Shown in pieces: positions 45,931 to 56,285 of a stretch of 64,000 nucleotides of DNA. The notes beneath the pieces are model-generated. The model made no database searches, was not told the origin of the DNA, and worked only from the letters and a program-made list of their open reading frames with translations. Source of the stretch: Adiantum capillus-veneris (Eukaryota > Streptophyta > Polypodiopsida > Polypodiales > Pteridaceae). Position 1 is the first letter of the stretch; each line of letters starts with the position of its first letter. Where the stretch lies: NCBI GenBank assembly GCA_014529385.2, contig CM043965.1, positions 16,492,912-16,556,911 on the forward strand. The letters run 5' to 3'. The position numbers were made by a program, and so were the translations under genes.

Positions 45931-46144
45931 CACCAAAGGTTTTTCCTATGAACGTAATGAAGCAGACGACACATCATGAGGGAGTTATGAGCTTGAGAAG
46001 ATCACAAGAGAGTACACAGTGCTCTGCAAAAATTTTGTAGCGCTTATTATCCAAAAGCACTTTGATAGATTTTACAAAAAATCTCGTTTATAATCTAGCC
46101 AAAGGTTTTGGGTCAAAAATGAGAAGAGTTTTTAAATCTATTAC

Positions 46145-46371
46145 TGTTACCATATACATGTGGTAGTGATGTGTGTGAACACACTAGGACCGCCGGGGCA
46201 TTTTTTCCCTCTTTAGGAGGTTTTTCCCCCCGTGCATTGTATATATGCCCATCACTCTAGGGCTATCTATCTTTCCATTGCACACTAAGTAACACACTCT
46301 CTATTGTGTGCCTTGAGCTTACTTCATCTTCTCCAAGCTGTGTGCGTTTCTCTGCAACCCTAATTCCAACA
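46145..46371 (+). mobile_element. 5' LTR (227 bp) of the full-length copia element
   Basis: TGTTACCATATAC...AATTCCAACA. Differs from the 3' LTR at five positions by eye (about 2.2 percent). TATATATG near 46232 is a candidate TATA box. It is preceded by the target copy ATTAC (46140-46144). Confidence 0.95.
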
Positions 46372-46373
46372 AT

Positions 46374-46388
46374 TGGTATCAGAGCAGG
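46374..46388 (+). promoter_or_regulatory. Primer binding site, tRNA-Met(i) type
   Basis: TGGTATCAGAGCAGG, two bases after the LTR. TGGTATCAGAGC is the standard plant Ty1/copia primer site complementary to the initiator tRNA-Met 3' end. Confidence 0.9.
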
Positions 46389-46728
46389 TCACGTCCTCCC
46401 GGGCTTAGTCGCCAGCTGCTCCAAAACACGCCTGCTCACTTTCTCCGATTTCAGTGAGCTTTGGCGAGCGTTCGCAGGTCGGCAAAACTTTTAGGAAAGG
46501 CCGAAGAGCTTGGTCTGCTAATTGATTTGGGCTCACTTCGGCCTCCGTTTCCACTACAGGCAGTACTGCACAGGCTATTTCGTCATTTTGTGTAGAATTT
46601 TTGTCAGTGCCGTTTTCTGCATAATAGGTGCCTTATAGTCTTCTACGGTTTGTGCTATATAGCACAGGTTGTTCCCGCTCCATTTCTCCTATTTTCGTGT
46701 AGTTTTCACATCAGGTGCAACATTTACC

Positions 46729-48777
46729 ATGGCTTACAACAACAACACAGATGTGTTCAAGATGTTTGCTGCTGAGGACAGGTTGGATGGGGACAACTAC
46801 CCTATGTGGGCTTATATGATGCAACATGTTCTTGTGTCAAAGGGTGTCTGGAACATTGTGCAGGGCATTGATGTACGTCCTGGTTCTGAGGATGTAGGCG
46901 ATGTTGAGGATGTTGCAGGTCTTGCTGCAAGGATTGCAGCTGTTAGAGTTGTTTTGCCTACGGCAGAACAAGCTTGTTGGGATGTTAAGGATGCGCAGCC
47001 TCATGCATTGATTGCATTGTCTGTGAAGCGCACCATTGTTCTTCACATCCGTTCAACAAAATCTGCAAAACAGGCTTGGGATATTTTAGCAGGTCTTTAT
47101 GCAAGCCGCAATGAGGCTAAAATTGCTTTGCTGCGTAAAGAGCTGGAGTCAAAGATTATGCATGAGGAAGATGATATGGACACTTTTCTTGCTAGTGTCA
47201 AGGATATCAAAGAGCAACTTATTTTTGCAGGTGAAGTCATTTCAGACAGTTCCCTTGTGCAGACTGTTCTTGATGCCTTACCAGATTCCTACCAGACTTT
47301 TGCTAGTACTTGGAGACTGATGACCCAAGGAAATCCTGAAGTTGTCAAGTTTGATGCATTATGCACATTGCTGTTGCAAGAGTCACTTTCTAGAAAAAAC
47401 AGGACTAGGCAGCATGCAGTTGAACAGGCTTTTATTGCTTCTCAAAGAAAGGGTGGTAACCGTAATGCAGCCACTTCTTATGGTTCTGCTGCGAGTGGCA
47501 AAAATTCTGTTCCTAATGCTTCTGCTGGTAGCACTTCGTCTGGAAATTTTGGTGATAAGGGCAAAAAGAAGATGTGTTGCCATTATTATAAAGCTAATGA
47601 TCACTTGATCAAGTCGTGTCCTAAGTTGAAGGCCAAAGAGGCTAAGAAGAAAGAGGGTGGTTCCACTGCAAATGCTGGTTCCACTACAAATGCAACCATT
47701 GTTGAGTCTTCTGTGAAAGGAGACTGTGTTGCTGATGTTGATGCAAAATGGGCTTTTAGCATAGAGTGCACTTACAATCCTGCTGTCCATGATGCATGCT
47801 TGTCAGTTGCTGCAGATTCACATGTGTGGTATTTCGACAGTGGTGCTACAAAGCACATTACCTCACATCGTGAATTGTTTACCTCTCTCGATTCTATCCC
47901 TCATGGGAATTCAGTCACTTGTGCCAACAATGCCTCTTATACAGTTCAGGGAGTTGGAAAGATTGTGCTCACTGCTGCTAATGGAAGTTCCTTCACACTT
48001 GTTGATGCACTTTATGTACCTGGGATCAAGAAGAATCACTTGTCTGTATCCGCACTTGCTAGACTTGGACTTGTAGTCAAATTTGTGGATGACAGATGTA
48101 CAGTTCATGATCTCAGTTTTGGTGATGAAATTGTTGCATCTGGGATTTTGTGTCGTGGGCTGTATAAGCTCACTTTGTATGACAAGTGTGGACAAAATTT
48201 TGCAAATGCTCTTGCAGATTCAAGGTCTATTTCAGATGCAAAACTTTGGCATGCACGTTTTGGTCATTTGAATTTTGCCAGTTTGCTGCGTTTGCAGAAA
48301 TCTGATATGGTTGCTTCTTTGCCGCCTCTTGAAGCACCTATCAAACATGTTTGTGAAGGCTGTACTTTGGGTAAGATACAGCGTTCTAAATTTCCAAAGG
48401 ATGGTTCAGTTCGGGCCACATGCAGGTTGCAGCTTGTGCATAGTGATGTTTGTGGGCCCATGCAAACTCCGTCCTTGGGCAATTACCTGTACTTCGTGAC
48501 TTTCATTGATGATTACTCCAGGCATGCATGGGTATTTCCGCTTAAAGCGAAGTCCGAAGTTTTTATGTGCTTCAAACAATTTCTGGCTATGGCTGAAAAT
48601 GTCTCGAAATGTACTATGGGCACCCTCCGTTCCTATCCCGGGGGGGAGTATATGTCTCATGAATTTAATGCATTTCTGGCTAGTCGTGGGATAAAACACC
48701 AATGTACAGTGCCTTATACACCTCAGCAAAATGGTGTTGCTGAGAGGAAAAACAGGTCACTGACGGAAATGGCATGA
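46729..48777 (+). CDS. gag-pol: Copia Gag-protease-integrase polyprotein, first part, stopped by TGA
   Basis: Start chosen at 46729 (MAYNNNTDVFKMF) over 46669 by comparison with the minus-strand copy. From this Met: Gag with NYPMWAYMMQHVL near residue 25; knuckle near 284-297 reading CHYYKANDHLIKSC, with Tyr for the second Cys; aspartic protease DSGATKHIT with D at residue 370; pre-integrase box LWHARFGHL and HVCEGC; integrase with D573 (VHSDVCGP). The second catalytic Asp is replaced by Tyr at residue 636 (RSYPGGEY). The catalytic Glu is in GVAERKNR, with the correct 35-residue spacing from residue 636. CGA to TGA at 48775 ends the ORF. It was an autonomous polyprotein but is now inactive. 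Confidence 0.95.
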   Translation: MAYNNNTDVFKMFAAEDRLDGDNYPMWAYMMQHVLVSKGVWNIVQGIDVRPGSEDVGDVEDVAGLAARIAAVRVVLPTAEQACWDVKDAQPHALIALSVKRTIVLHIRSTKSAKQAWDILAGLYASRNEAKIALLRKELESKIMHEEDDMDTFLASVKDIKEQLIFAGEVISDSSLVQTVLDALPDSYQTFASTWRLMTQGNPEVVKFDALCTLLLQESLSRKNRTRQHAVEQAFIASQRKGGNRNAATSYGSAASGKNSVPNASAGSTSSGNFGDKGKKKMCCHYYKANDHLIKSCPKLKAKEAKKKEGGSTANAGSTTNATIVESSVKGDCVADVDAKWAFSIECTYNPAVHDACLSVAADSHVWYFDSGATKHITSHRELFTSLDSIPHGNSVTCANNASYTVQGVGKIVLTAANGSSFTLVDALYVPGIKKNHLSVSALARLGLVVKFVDDRCTVHDLSFGDEIVASGILCRGLYKLTLYDKCGQNFANALADSRSISDAKLWHARFGHLNFASLLRLQKSDMVASLPPLEAPIKHVCEGCTLGKIQRSKFPKDGSVRATCRLQLVHSDVCGPMQTPSLGNYLYFVTFIDDYSRHAWVFPLKAKSEVFMCFKQFLAMAENVSKCTMGTLRSYPGGEYMSHEFNAFLASRGIKHQCTVPYTPQQNGVAERKNRSLTEMA

Positions 48778-49500
48778 TGTATGGTCAAAAGTCAAGCTTT
48801 GCCGCATTCTTTTTGGCTTGAGGCCATTATGTGTGCCACTTATGTACTTAACAGGTGTCCTATGAAAGCTTTGCAGTCTATTACTCCATATGAAGCATGG
48901 CATGATAGAAAAACTTCTATTGAGCACATCAGTGTTTTTGGCTGTTTGCCATATGCTTTGGTGCCACAAGTGCAGCGCAGAAAATTGGATGATAAGGCTG
49001 TCAATTGTATTTTTGTTGGTTATAGTGCTGAAAGCAAAGGTTACACGTTGTATAATCTGCAAACAAAACGTATTCTGGTTTCTCAGGATGTAGTGTTTGT
49101 GGAAGATTCTGTTCAGCCCTTGCTGTCATGTACTAGAGACAATAATGTAAGCTCACAGGACATTTATGACACTTTGTTGCCTCTTTTCAGTGGTGGAAAT
49201 ACGAATGTAAGTTCCAATGAGGCAAATGTACAGCCTATGGGGGTTTCTGAAAATGTTTTAGATGAGCCTATTACTAATGCAGATGTACATGATGTACTTG
49301 ATGAGGAAAGGGCTGAAAATGAGCAGGCTAGAGGTATGCCAAAATGGTTGGTGCACACTTTGCGTGACAGTAAATTGGATGCACCTTTGTCTAGTCGTAC
49401 TCGTTCAGGCTCTCTCCATGCATCTTATGCATCAGATTGTTATGCTTTGGCTGTGTCTAGCTTACATGATGTTGAGGAGCCTCTGACTTTTGATGAAGCA
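48406..49500 (+). repeat. Integrase duplication, copy 1 (1095 bp)
   Basis: Same length as 49698-50792, with substitutions only. It includes the end of the first polyprotein ORF and the ORF 48781-49518. It joins satellite sequence at 49500/49501. Confidence 0.9.
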
Positions 49501-49697
49501 ATTCTGGTATCCGATTGACTTGATATCAATTTTGACAGACATATGTACCATAGATATGCATCAACAATCTTCAAAGATGAAGAGAGTAATGCCTCGATCA
49601 CATTAGGAGACACTTGGCGTTTCGATCTAATTTCAGAGATTTCTCGATCCAAACAATTAGGGATCTTGCATGCATGTTGTACATGCTATGAATATAC
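49501..49697 (+). repeat. Satellite segment inside the copia element
   Basis: 197 bp nearly identical to 15659-15855 of the satellite array, including the same left join. The right join to integrase has a 3-nt overlap TCA. Confidence 0.9.
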
Positions 49698-50984
49698 TCA
49701 GTTCGGGCCACATGCAGGTTGCAGCTTGTGCATAGTGATGTTTGTGGGCCCATGCAAACTCCGTCCTTGGGCAATTACCTGTACTTCGTGACTTTCATTG
49801 ATGATTACTCCAGGCATGCATGGGTATTTCCACTTAAAGCGAAGTCCGAAGTTTTTATGTGCTTCAAACAATTTTTGGCTATGGCTGAAAATGTCTCGAA
49901 ATGTACTATGGGCACCCTCCGTTCCTATCGAGGGGGGGAGTATATGTCTCATGAATTTAATGCATTTCTGGCTAGTCGTGGGATAAAACACCAATGTACA
50001 GTGCCTTATACACCTAAGTAAAATGGTGTTGCTGAGAGGAAAAACAGGTCACTGACGGAAATGGCACGATGTATGGTCAAAAGTCAAGCTTTGCCGCATT
50101 CTTTTTGGCTTGAGGCCATTATGTGTGCCACTTATGTACTTAACAGGTGTCCTACGAAAGCTTTGTAGTCTATTACTCCATATGAAGCATGGCATGATAG
50201 AAAGCCTTCTATTGAGCCCATGCGTGTTTTTGGCTGTTTGGCATATGCTTTGGTGCCACAAGTGCAGCGTAGAAAATTCGATGATAAGGCTGTCAAAAGT
50301 AATTTTGTTGGTTATAGTGTTGAAAGCAAAGGATACAGGTTGTATCATCCACAAACAAAACGTATTCTGGTTTCACGGGATGTAGTGTTTGTGGAAGATT
50401 CTGTTCAGCCCTTGCTGTCATGTACTAGAGACAGTAATGTAAGCTCACAGGACATTTATGACACTTTGTTGCCTCTTTTCAGTGGTGGAAATACGAATGT
50501 AAGTTCCAATGAGGCAAATGTACAGCCTATGGGGGTTTCTGAAAATGTTTTAGATCAGCCTATTACTGATGCAGATGTACATGATATACTTGATGAGGAA
50601 AGGGCTGAAAATGAGCAGGCTAGAGGTATGCCAGAATGGTTGGTGCACACTTTGCGTGACAGTAAATTGGATGCACCTTTGTCTAGTCGTACTCATTCAG
50701 GCTCTCGCCATGCATCTTATGCATCAGATTGTTATGCTTTGGCTGTATCTAGTTTACATGATGTTGAGGAGCCTCTGTCTTTTGATGAAGCACAGAATTC
50801 AAAAAATTGGATGGCTGCCATGCAATCAGAATATGATGCACTTATAGAAAATGACACATGGACTTTATGTGATTTGCCTCCTGGAAAAAAGGCCATTGGT
50901 ACGAAGTGGGTTTACTCGTTGAAACGCAAGCCGGATGGTGAGATCGATCGCCATAAGGCTCGACTTGTTGCAAAGGGGTATGCA
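49698..50984 (+). pseudogene. Copia integrase copy 2 and RT start
   Basis: A second integrase with its own defects: RSYRGGEY (catalytic Asp to Tyr), TAA in the TPKxNGVAE box (near 50018), and TAG near 50166. From 50220 an ORF runs through the integrase C-terminus into the RT start (WMAAMQSEYDALIENDTW, then KWVYSLKRKPDGEIDRHKAR) and ends at TAG (50985-50987) where the family has Gln-Lys-Gly. The 3' third is intact and uninterrupted. Confidence 0.9.
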
Positions 50985-50987
50985 TAG

Positions 50988-52088
50988 CAAAAAGGCATAG
51001 ATTATGAAGAGACTTTTTCTCCCACTTGTCGTATGACTACTGTGCGTTTTCTATGTGCATTGGCAGCTCATTTTGGTTGGGATGTACATCAATCAGACAT
51101 TGTTACTGCTTTCTTGAATCGTGAAATATTTGAGGAAGTTTATGTAACGCAACCTCGCGGTTTTGTCATAAAAGGACAAGAGGACAAAGTGTGCAAATGT
51201 AACAAGGCTTTGTATGGGTTGAAGCAATCTCCTCGTGCTTGGTATGAGAAAGCTAACACTCATTTGGTCAAACAAGGCTTTCGTAACAGTCCAACAGAAA
51301 GCACATTGTATGTAAAGCATGAGGGTGATGTATTTCTCATCGTGGTTCTTTATGTTGATGATTTGCTGATCACTGGACCAAATGAGAGACATATTGCTGA
51401 ATTTAAGGCTGATTTGAATGCTACTTTCAAGATGAAAGATTTGGGGCTGTTGCATCATTATTTGGGTATACAGTTTAAGCAGTGTGATGGTGGTATTGCC
51501 TTGTGTCAGAAAAGTTACATAGAGACATTGCTATGTAAGTTTGGACTTGTAGATTGCAAACCTATTGCCACTCCCATGGAAACAGGTTTGAAGTTGAGTC
51601 TACATGATGCTGGCAATCCTGCTGATGTCACTCTTTACCAAACTGCTGTTGGCTGCCTCATTTATGTATGCAACACGAGGCCGGATATTCAGTTTGCAGT
51701 CTCACAGGTCAGCAGATTTATGCATAGCCCAGGGTCTAAGCATTGGCAGGCTGTCAAGAAGATTTTCCGCTACCTTAGTGGCACTTTACATCTTGGCTTG
51801 TTTTATCCCAAGGGGGGATCATTGCCGCCAGACTTACATGCTTTTTCAGACTCAGATTGGGCTGGTTGTTTTGACACGCGAGTGTCCACAAGTGGTTTTT
51901 GTTTCATGCTTGGCAGTTCATGTATATCATGGTTGAGCAAGAAGCAACCTACTGTGGCCACTTCGAGTTGTGAGGCTGAGTACAGGACAGTCTTCACAGC
52001 TACGGTTGAGTGTGTATGGCTCAGACGCCTTATGGCTGATTTGGGTGTTGGACAGGACACTGCCAACACTATCTACACTGACAGTTAG
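50988..52088 (+). CDS. pol: Copia reverse transcriptase and RNase H, truncated
   Basis: The reading frame follows the TAG at 50985. RT motifs: FSPTCRMTTVRF, SDIVTAFLN, ALYGLKQSPRAWYE, the catalytic YVDD (51351-51362), and MKDLGLLHHYLGIQF. RNase H motifs: FSDSDWAG and SSCEAEY. The ORF starts with a Met at 51033 only by chance; it is the tail of a polyprotein. It ends at TAG (52086) in the TDSQSAL box. The following sequence to about 52251 still encodes the last part of RNase H (AYVPTQENLADLFTKAL) in another frame, with a deletion in between. Confidence 0.95.
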   Translation, partial: QKGIDYEETFSPTCRMTTVRFLCALAAHFGWDVHQSDIVTAFLNREIFEEVYVTQPRGFVIKGQEDKVCKCNKALYGLKQSPRAWYEKANTHLVKQGFRNSPTESTLYVKHEGDVFLIVVLYVDDLLITGPNERHIAEFKADLNATFKMKDLGLLHHYLGIQFKQCDGGIALCQKSYIETLLCKFGLVDCKPIATPMETGLKLSLHDAGNPADVTLYQTAVGCLIYVCNTRPDIQFAVSQVSRFMHSPGSKHWQAVKKIFRYLSGTLHLGLFYPKGGSLPPDLHAFSDSDWAGCFDTRVSTSGFCFMLGSSCISWLSKKQPTVATSSCEAEYRTVFTATVECVWLRRLMADLGVGQDTANTIYTDS

Positions 52089-52315
52089 AGCGCATTGGCC
52101 ACTATGTCAGGGAGAGGCTCTCAGCAGGAGAGATCAGCTTGGCTTATGTGCCAACACAGGAAAACCTTGCAGATCTTTTCACAAAGGCATTATATCGTGA
52201 GAAGCTTGAAGCTTTCCGCAAAGCTTTGGGTTTACTCCCCTTTGCGGACTGATCCTGTCCTCAAGGCATGGCACTTCCCTTTACTCATGTGCCAGCTCTC
52301 GTTCACCGCATCACT

Positions 52316-52327
52316 CCAGGGGGGATT
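52316..52327 (+). promoter_or_regulatory. Polypurine tract of the copia element
   Basis: CCAGGGGGGATT directly before the 3' LTR. Confidence 0.75.
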
Positions 52328-52554
52328 TGTTACCATATACATGTGGTAGTGATGTGTGTGAACACACTAGGACCGCCGGGGCATTTTTTTCCTCTTTAGG
52401 AGGTTTTTTCCCCCGTGCATTGTATATACGCCCATCACTCTAGGGCTATCTATCTTTCCATTGCACACTAAGTAACACACTCTCTATTGTGTGCCTTGAG
52501 CTTACTTCGTCTTCTCCAAGATGTGTGCGTTTCTCTGCAACCCTAATTCCAACA
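52328..52554 (+). mobile_element. 3' LTR (227 bp) of the copia element
   Basis: Same length as the 5' LTR and followed by ATTAC (52555-52559), the exact target duplication. The whole element is 46145-52554 (6410 bp). Confidence 0.95.
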
Positions 52555-52559
52555 ATTAC

Positions 52560-52899
52560 AACCTAGGATTTCATAGATGCAATCTAAAAGCATGTACGTC
52601 CACTTTGTTTGGGTCATAATCACATAATTTTTTTTAAATTAAATTCAAAAATAAATGAATTAAAAATTATTAAGTCTATAGACGTTTAGATTGCTCAAAA
52701 AAGAATAAAAATGTTACATTTTAGTTGTATGTAGATTCTAATGTTAGCTAGAGGGCTATCATTTGCCCCCCTCCTAGCCTGGGTTGTTTGTGACACAACT
52801 TCATGGGATTGGATAGTGCTCCGGTTTATGTGTTGGTCACTGCTTCTTCACAGCTTCAAGAGCTTCATATTACTTTATTCTGAGCTTCTTATCAAAGAT
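52560..52899. other. No recognisable feature
   Basis: AT-rich sequence after the copia element, nothing supported. Confidence 0.5.
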
Positions 52900-55042
52900 T
52901 GAAAATCTATGGGAGTTTGGAGCTCCATAGAAGTATATTCCACAAATCTCGCGTGAAGATTTTATACCATAGGACTAAAAAATAACCCTATGTAGAAGTC
53001 TTATTCAAAGGTCTACATATAATAGGATGGTAAGAACATGACCCTAGCATATATTCCTCAAATTACTTCATCGGGTGGTTGATCTAATAAGTGGTAATAA
53101 ATCCCTTGATTTCCCTCTAAAAACGCCATCCATGGGGCATCTGTCTCTTCATCCTGGTGGAAAGTCTGGATGCATGTGAGGAGCATCTTTTCTATCTTAA
53201 TGAGCATGATGCATGATATATATGAAGTCCTTTTGAAGATATTTATGGACTCCGAGAGAGTCTTGAGCATATAATCTTCGGTTTCCTTGCCCTTTGGTGG
53301 ACTCTGTCGAGGGTAGGTCAGCCATGTTGGATGTTTCTTGAGTATAAGCTCATGGATGCCCCAACTTTGAACTCTAGTAACTGGGCAGAATGTTGGATCC
53401 TTTCAAATCTCTAGTGGAGCTTGAGTGTATAGGATTAGATATGTTGGATGCTTCTTCAACCAATACTTTCTCCAAGCCGTATGTGAACTTATATAGGTTG
53501 TTGTACTCTTCTACAAATGTATCTACCACATCTATTCTGGAAGTTAGGTATAAATTTTCAGCCTTGTCTTGCTTGATATTTCCCTCCTTGGGCATAGAAT
53601 GTAGACTTGTAGCGTAAGGACCGTAGGGTTGGCAAATTCATCTATCTCCTATATGCTGGCATTCTAGGAGGTAGTATCCTTTGCCTGATGATCTTTTTGT
53701 GGTTCATCTTATCGTACTATCTTTTGTTCCACTTCAACTTGTTTAGTGTCTTTTTGGGGATGACACCTCTTGGTCTTCTTGAATATCTATTTGTTGAGTA
53801 AATGATCTTTTGTTTGGTCTTCACCTTGTTTGTCATCTTTCTTGTCCTCTTTAACTATTTACTTTGTAGTGCTTAATTGGAAAGCATTGGTCCTTCTATC
53901 TTTTCTTCTTGCTAGGTTTCCTCTAGCTTTCCAACTTCATTTCTTTGGGGAGATGGTGCATCTTCTTGGACTTTTTCAATGATTTAGGAAGGTGGTAGAT
54001 CAGCATGCTAAGTGTCTAGCACTTGAGAGTTGCCCACCACCTCTTCTTTTTGTCTTTCTCTCTCTTCTTCTCTGTAGATACATTCAAGTTCCACAAGAGG
54101 ATCCATGCCTTATGAGTTAGAGTGGGTTCTTTATTCTCAGCTTCATTTGAGGGTTGGATTGCCAAAACTCCTCAAAATCACCTTGCAGACCTCTTTGTCT
54201 GCCAAAGGCTTCCTTTTCCATTGGAAGCCTAGCTGCCCACTGTGCTAGTTCCTCAATAATATCATGGGGTGCCACGTAGACTCTCTCTGCTGACTGTTCT
54301 TTGAATATCTTCTTACCTTTGGCACCTTTTTTCTTCTCCTCCTCTATCTCTGGGTCTAGACCACTTTCTTTTGAGGGTTGGTCTTCAGGATCATCCATTG
54401 GACCCTATCACTATCTTCATCACTCTTAGCTAGAGTCTACTACACTAACTTCCTCTTAGATCTTTTGATGAGTGGTGCCGACTCATCTTCATCCTCTTCT
54501 TCTTCCTGGTACAAGCCAGGTATGCTAATTTGGAACAGGTGGTAAATTTTTTGTCATACCCACTGCATGATAGAGAATTCTAGTGAGGAATTTTGGTGCT
54601 CCCAAGTAACTGATTCCACTTGATTTTTTGGTGCTCTTTTGTGTGTTGAGCACGTAGGAAAGAGTGTCTATAGGCATTGGTAACCTTGAGGGCAGTAGTG
54701 AATGTTGATGCCATTGCATGGTTGGGGCATGCTCTCTTAGCTTGAGGGTGCACTATGTAATCATGTTAATGTATCGCGTGACTTCAACGGGAGGGGTTTT
54801 AAAATGCAAAATTCATTCATACATGTTAAAAAAGCAGTTTTTTAATTACCTTGCAAACACGCATTATATAGGGGGTATGGAATAGATGTAAAGTGGAAAT
54901 GATGATAAAATACGATGGTGGGTTCCTCTGCTAGCTTATGGATCATGTCCTGAAAAGTTGCTATAGTAGTATTATGAGTGAGTACCCCGATTTGTTTCTT
55001 CTCTTTAGACTGCATGTGATACTCTCTTAGAAGAGGTTGCAA
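52900..55042 (-). pseudogene. Decayed minus-strand copy of the unknown large ORF
   Basis: Open stretches on the minus strand lie at 55042-54842, 54719-54525 (APKFLTRILYHAVGM, LPPVPN), 54398-54117 (acidic and basic, MDDPEDQPSKES start), 53595-53374 and 53270-53058. The 54719-54525 piece aligns with 1960-2031 (LTRISYQALGM, DELPLAET), and the order of a basic/acidic linker afterwards is the same. No pol motif is seen. The protein family is unrecognised; it is carried by a repeated element. Confidence 0.45.
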
Positions 55043-55735
55043 GCAAAGAGATGTATAGATTTTTGGACGGATTTTTTGGGTATAATCAGATTTTGATGGC
55101 TAAGGAGGATATTAAAAAATGAGCATTTATCACAAAATGAGAGCTTTTGATTATGAGGTAATGAGATTTGGACTGAAGAATGGGCCTCAAGAGTATTCAA
55201 GGACAACAAACAAGACTTTTGAACCATATCTGGCAGATTTTACGAAGGTGTTCATGGATTATTTTGGTGTATATGGCAAAAAGTTGGATCATTTGGAGCA
55301 CCTGAGAAAAAGTTTTATGCGTTGTTGGATGTTTAGGATGTCTTTGAATCCTTTTAAGTGTGCCATTGTAGTGAGAAGAGGGAAGTTATTAGGAAATGTG
55401 ATTTCTGCGAAGGGTATTTCTATTGAATGCTGATAAGATTGAGGAAATTCCAAAGGTACCTATACCAAAAAATTTGAAAGAGTTGCAAAGGTTTAACAGG
55501 TAGATTAAGTGGCATAGTTGGAACTTACGATACCGGGCGGATGTTATGGCACTATTGTACAACCTAACAAAGAAGGATGTGGATTTTGTTTGGGGACCTG
55601 CATAGGATAGTGCATTCAAGGTGTTGAAAAAGATGTTGGTGGTAGCTTCTATATTGCAGGCCCCAAACTGGGATTTTCCTTTTCATGTGTTTGTCTGACG
55701 CATCGGATTTTGCAATAGGGGCATTCTTAATGCAA
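55035..55735 (+). pseudogene. Ty3/gypsy reverse transcriptase remnant
   Basis: Readable RT in several frames: FLDGFFGYNQILMAKEDI, then MRFGLKNGPQEYSR, then TFEPYLADFTKVFMDYFGVYG, then LEHLRKSFMRCWMFRMSLNP, then CAIVVRRGKLLG, then LKELQRFN and VDFVWGP, DASDFAIGAFLMQ. The catalytic pair is F-M-D-Y (D at 55257), so the second Asp of the box is Tyr. Shifts occur near 55120 and 55430 and stops near 55500. It is cut off in the connection to RNase H at about 55735 by the inverted-repeat sequence. Confidence 0.9.

Positions 55736-56285
<550 letters not shown>

Noticed and set aside
46145-52554. An active autonomous copia element
   Set aside because: It has stops at 48775, near 50018, near 50166 and at 50985, loses a catalytic integrase Asp in both copies, and has a broken RNase H end.
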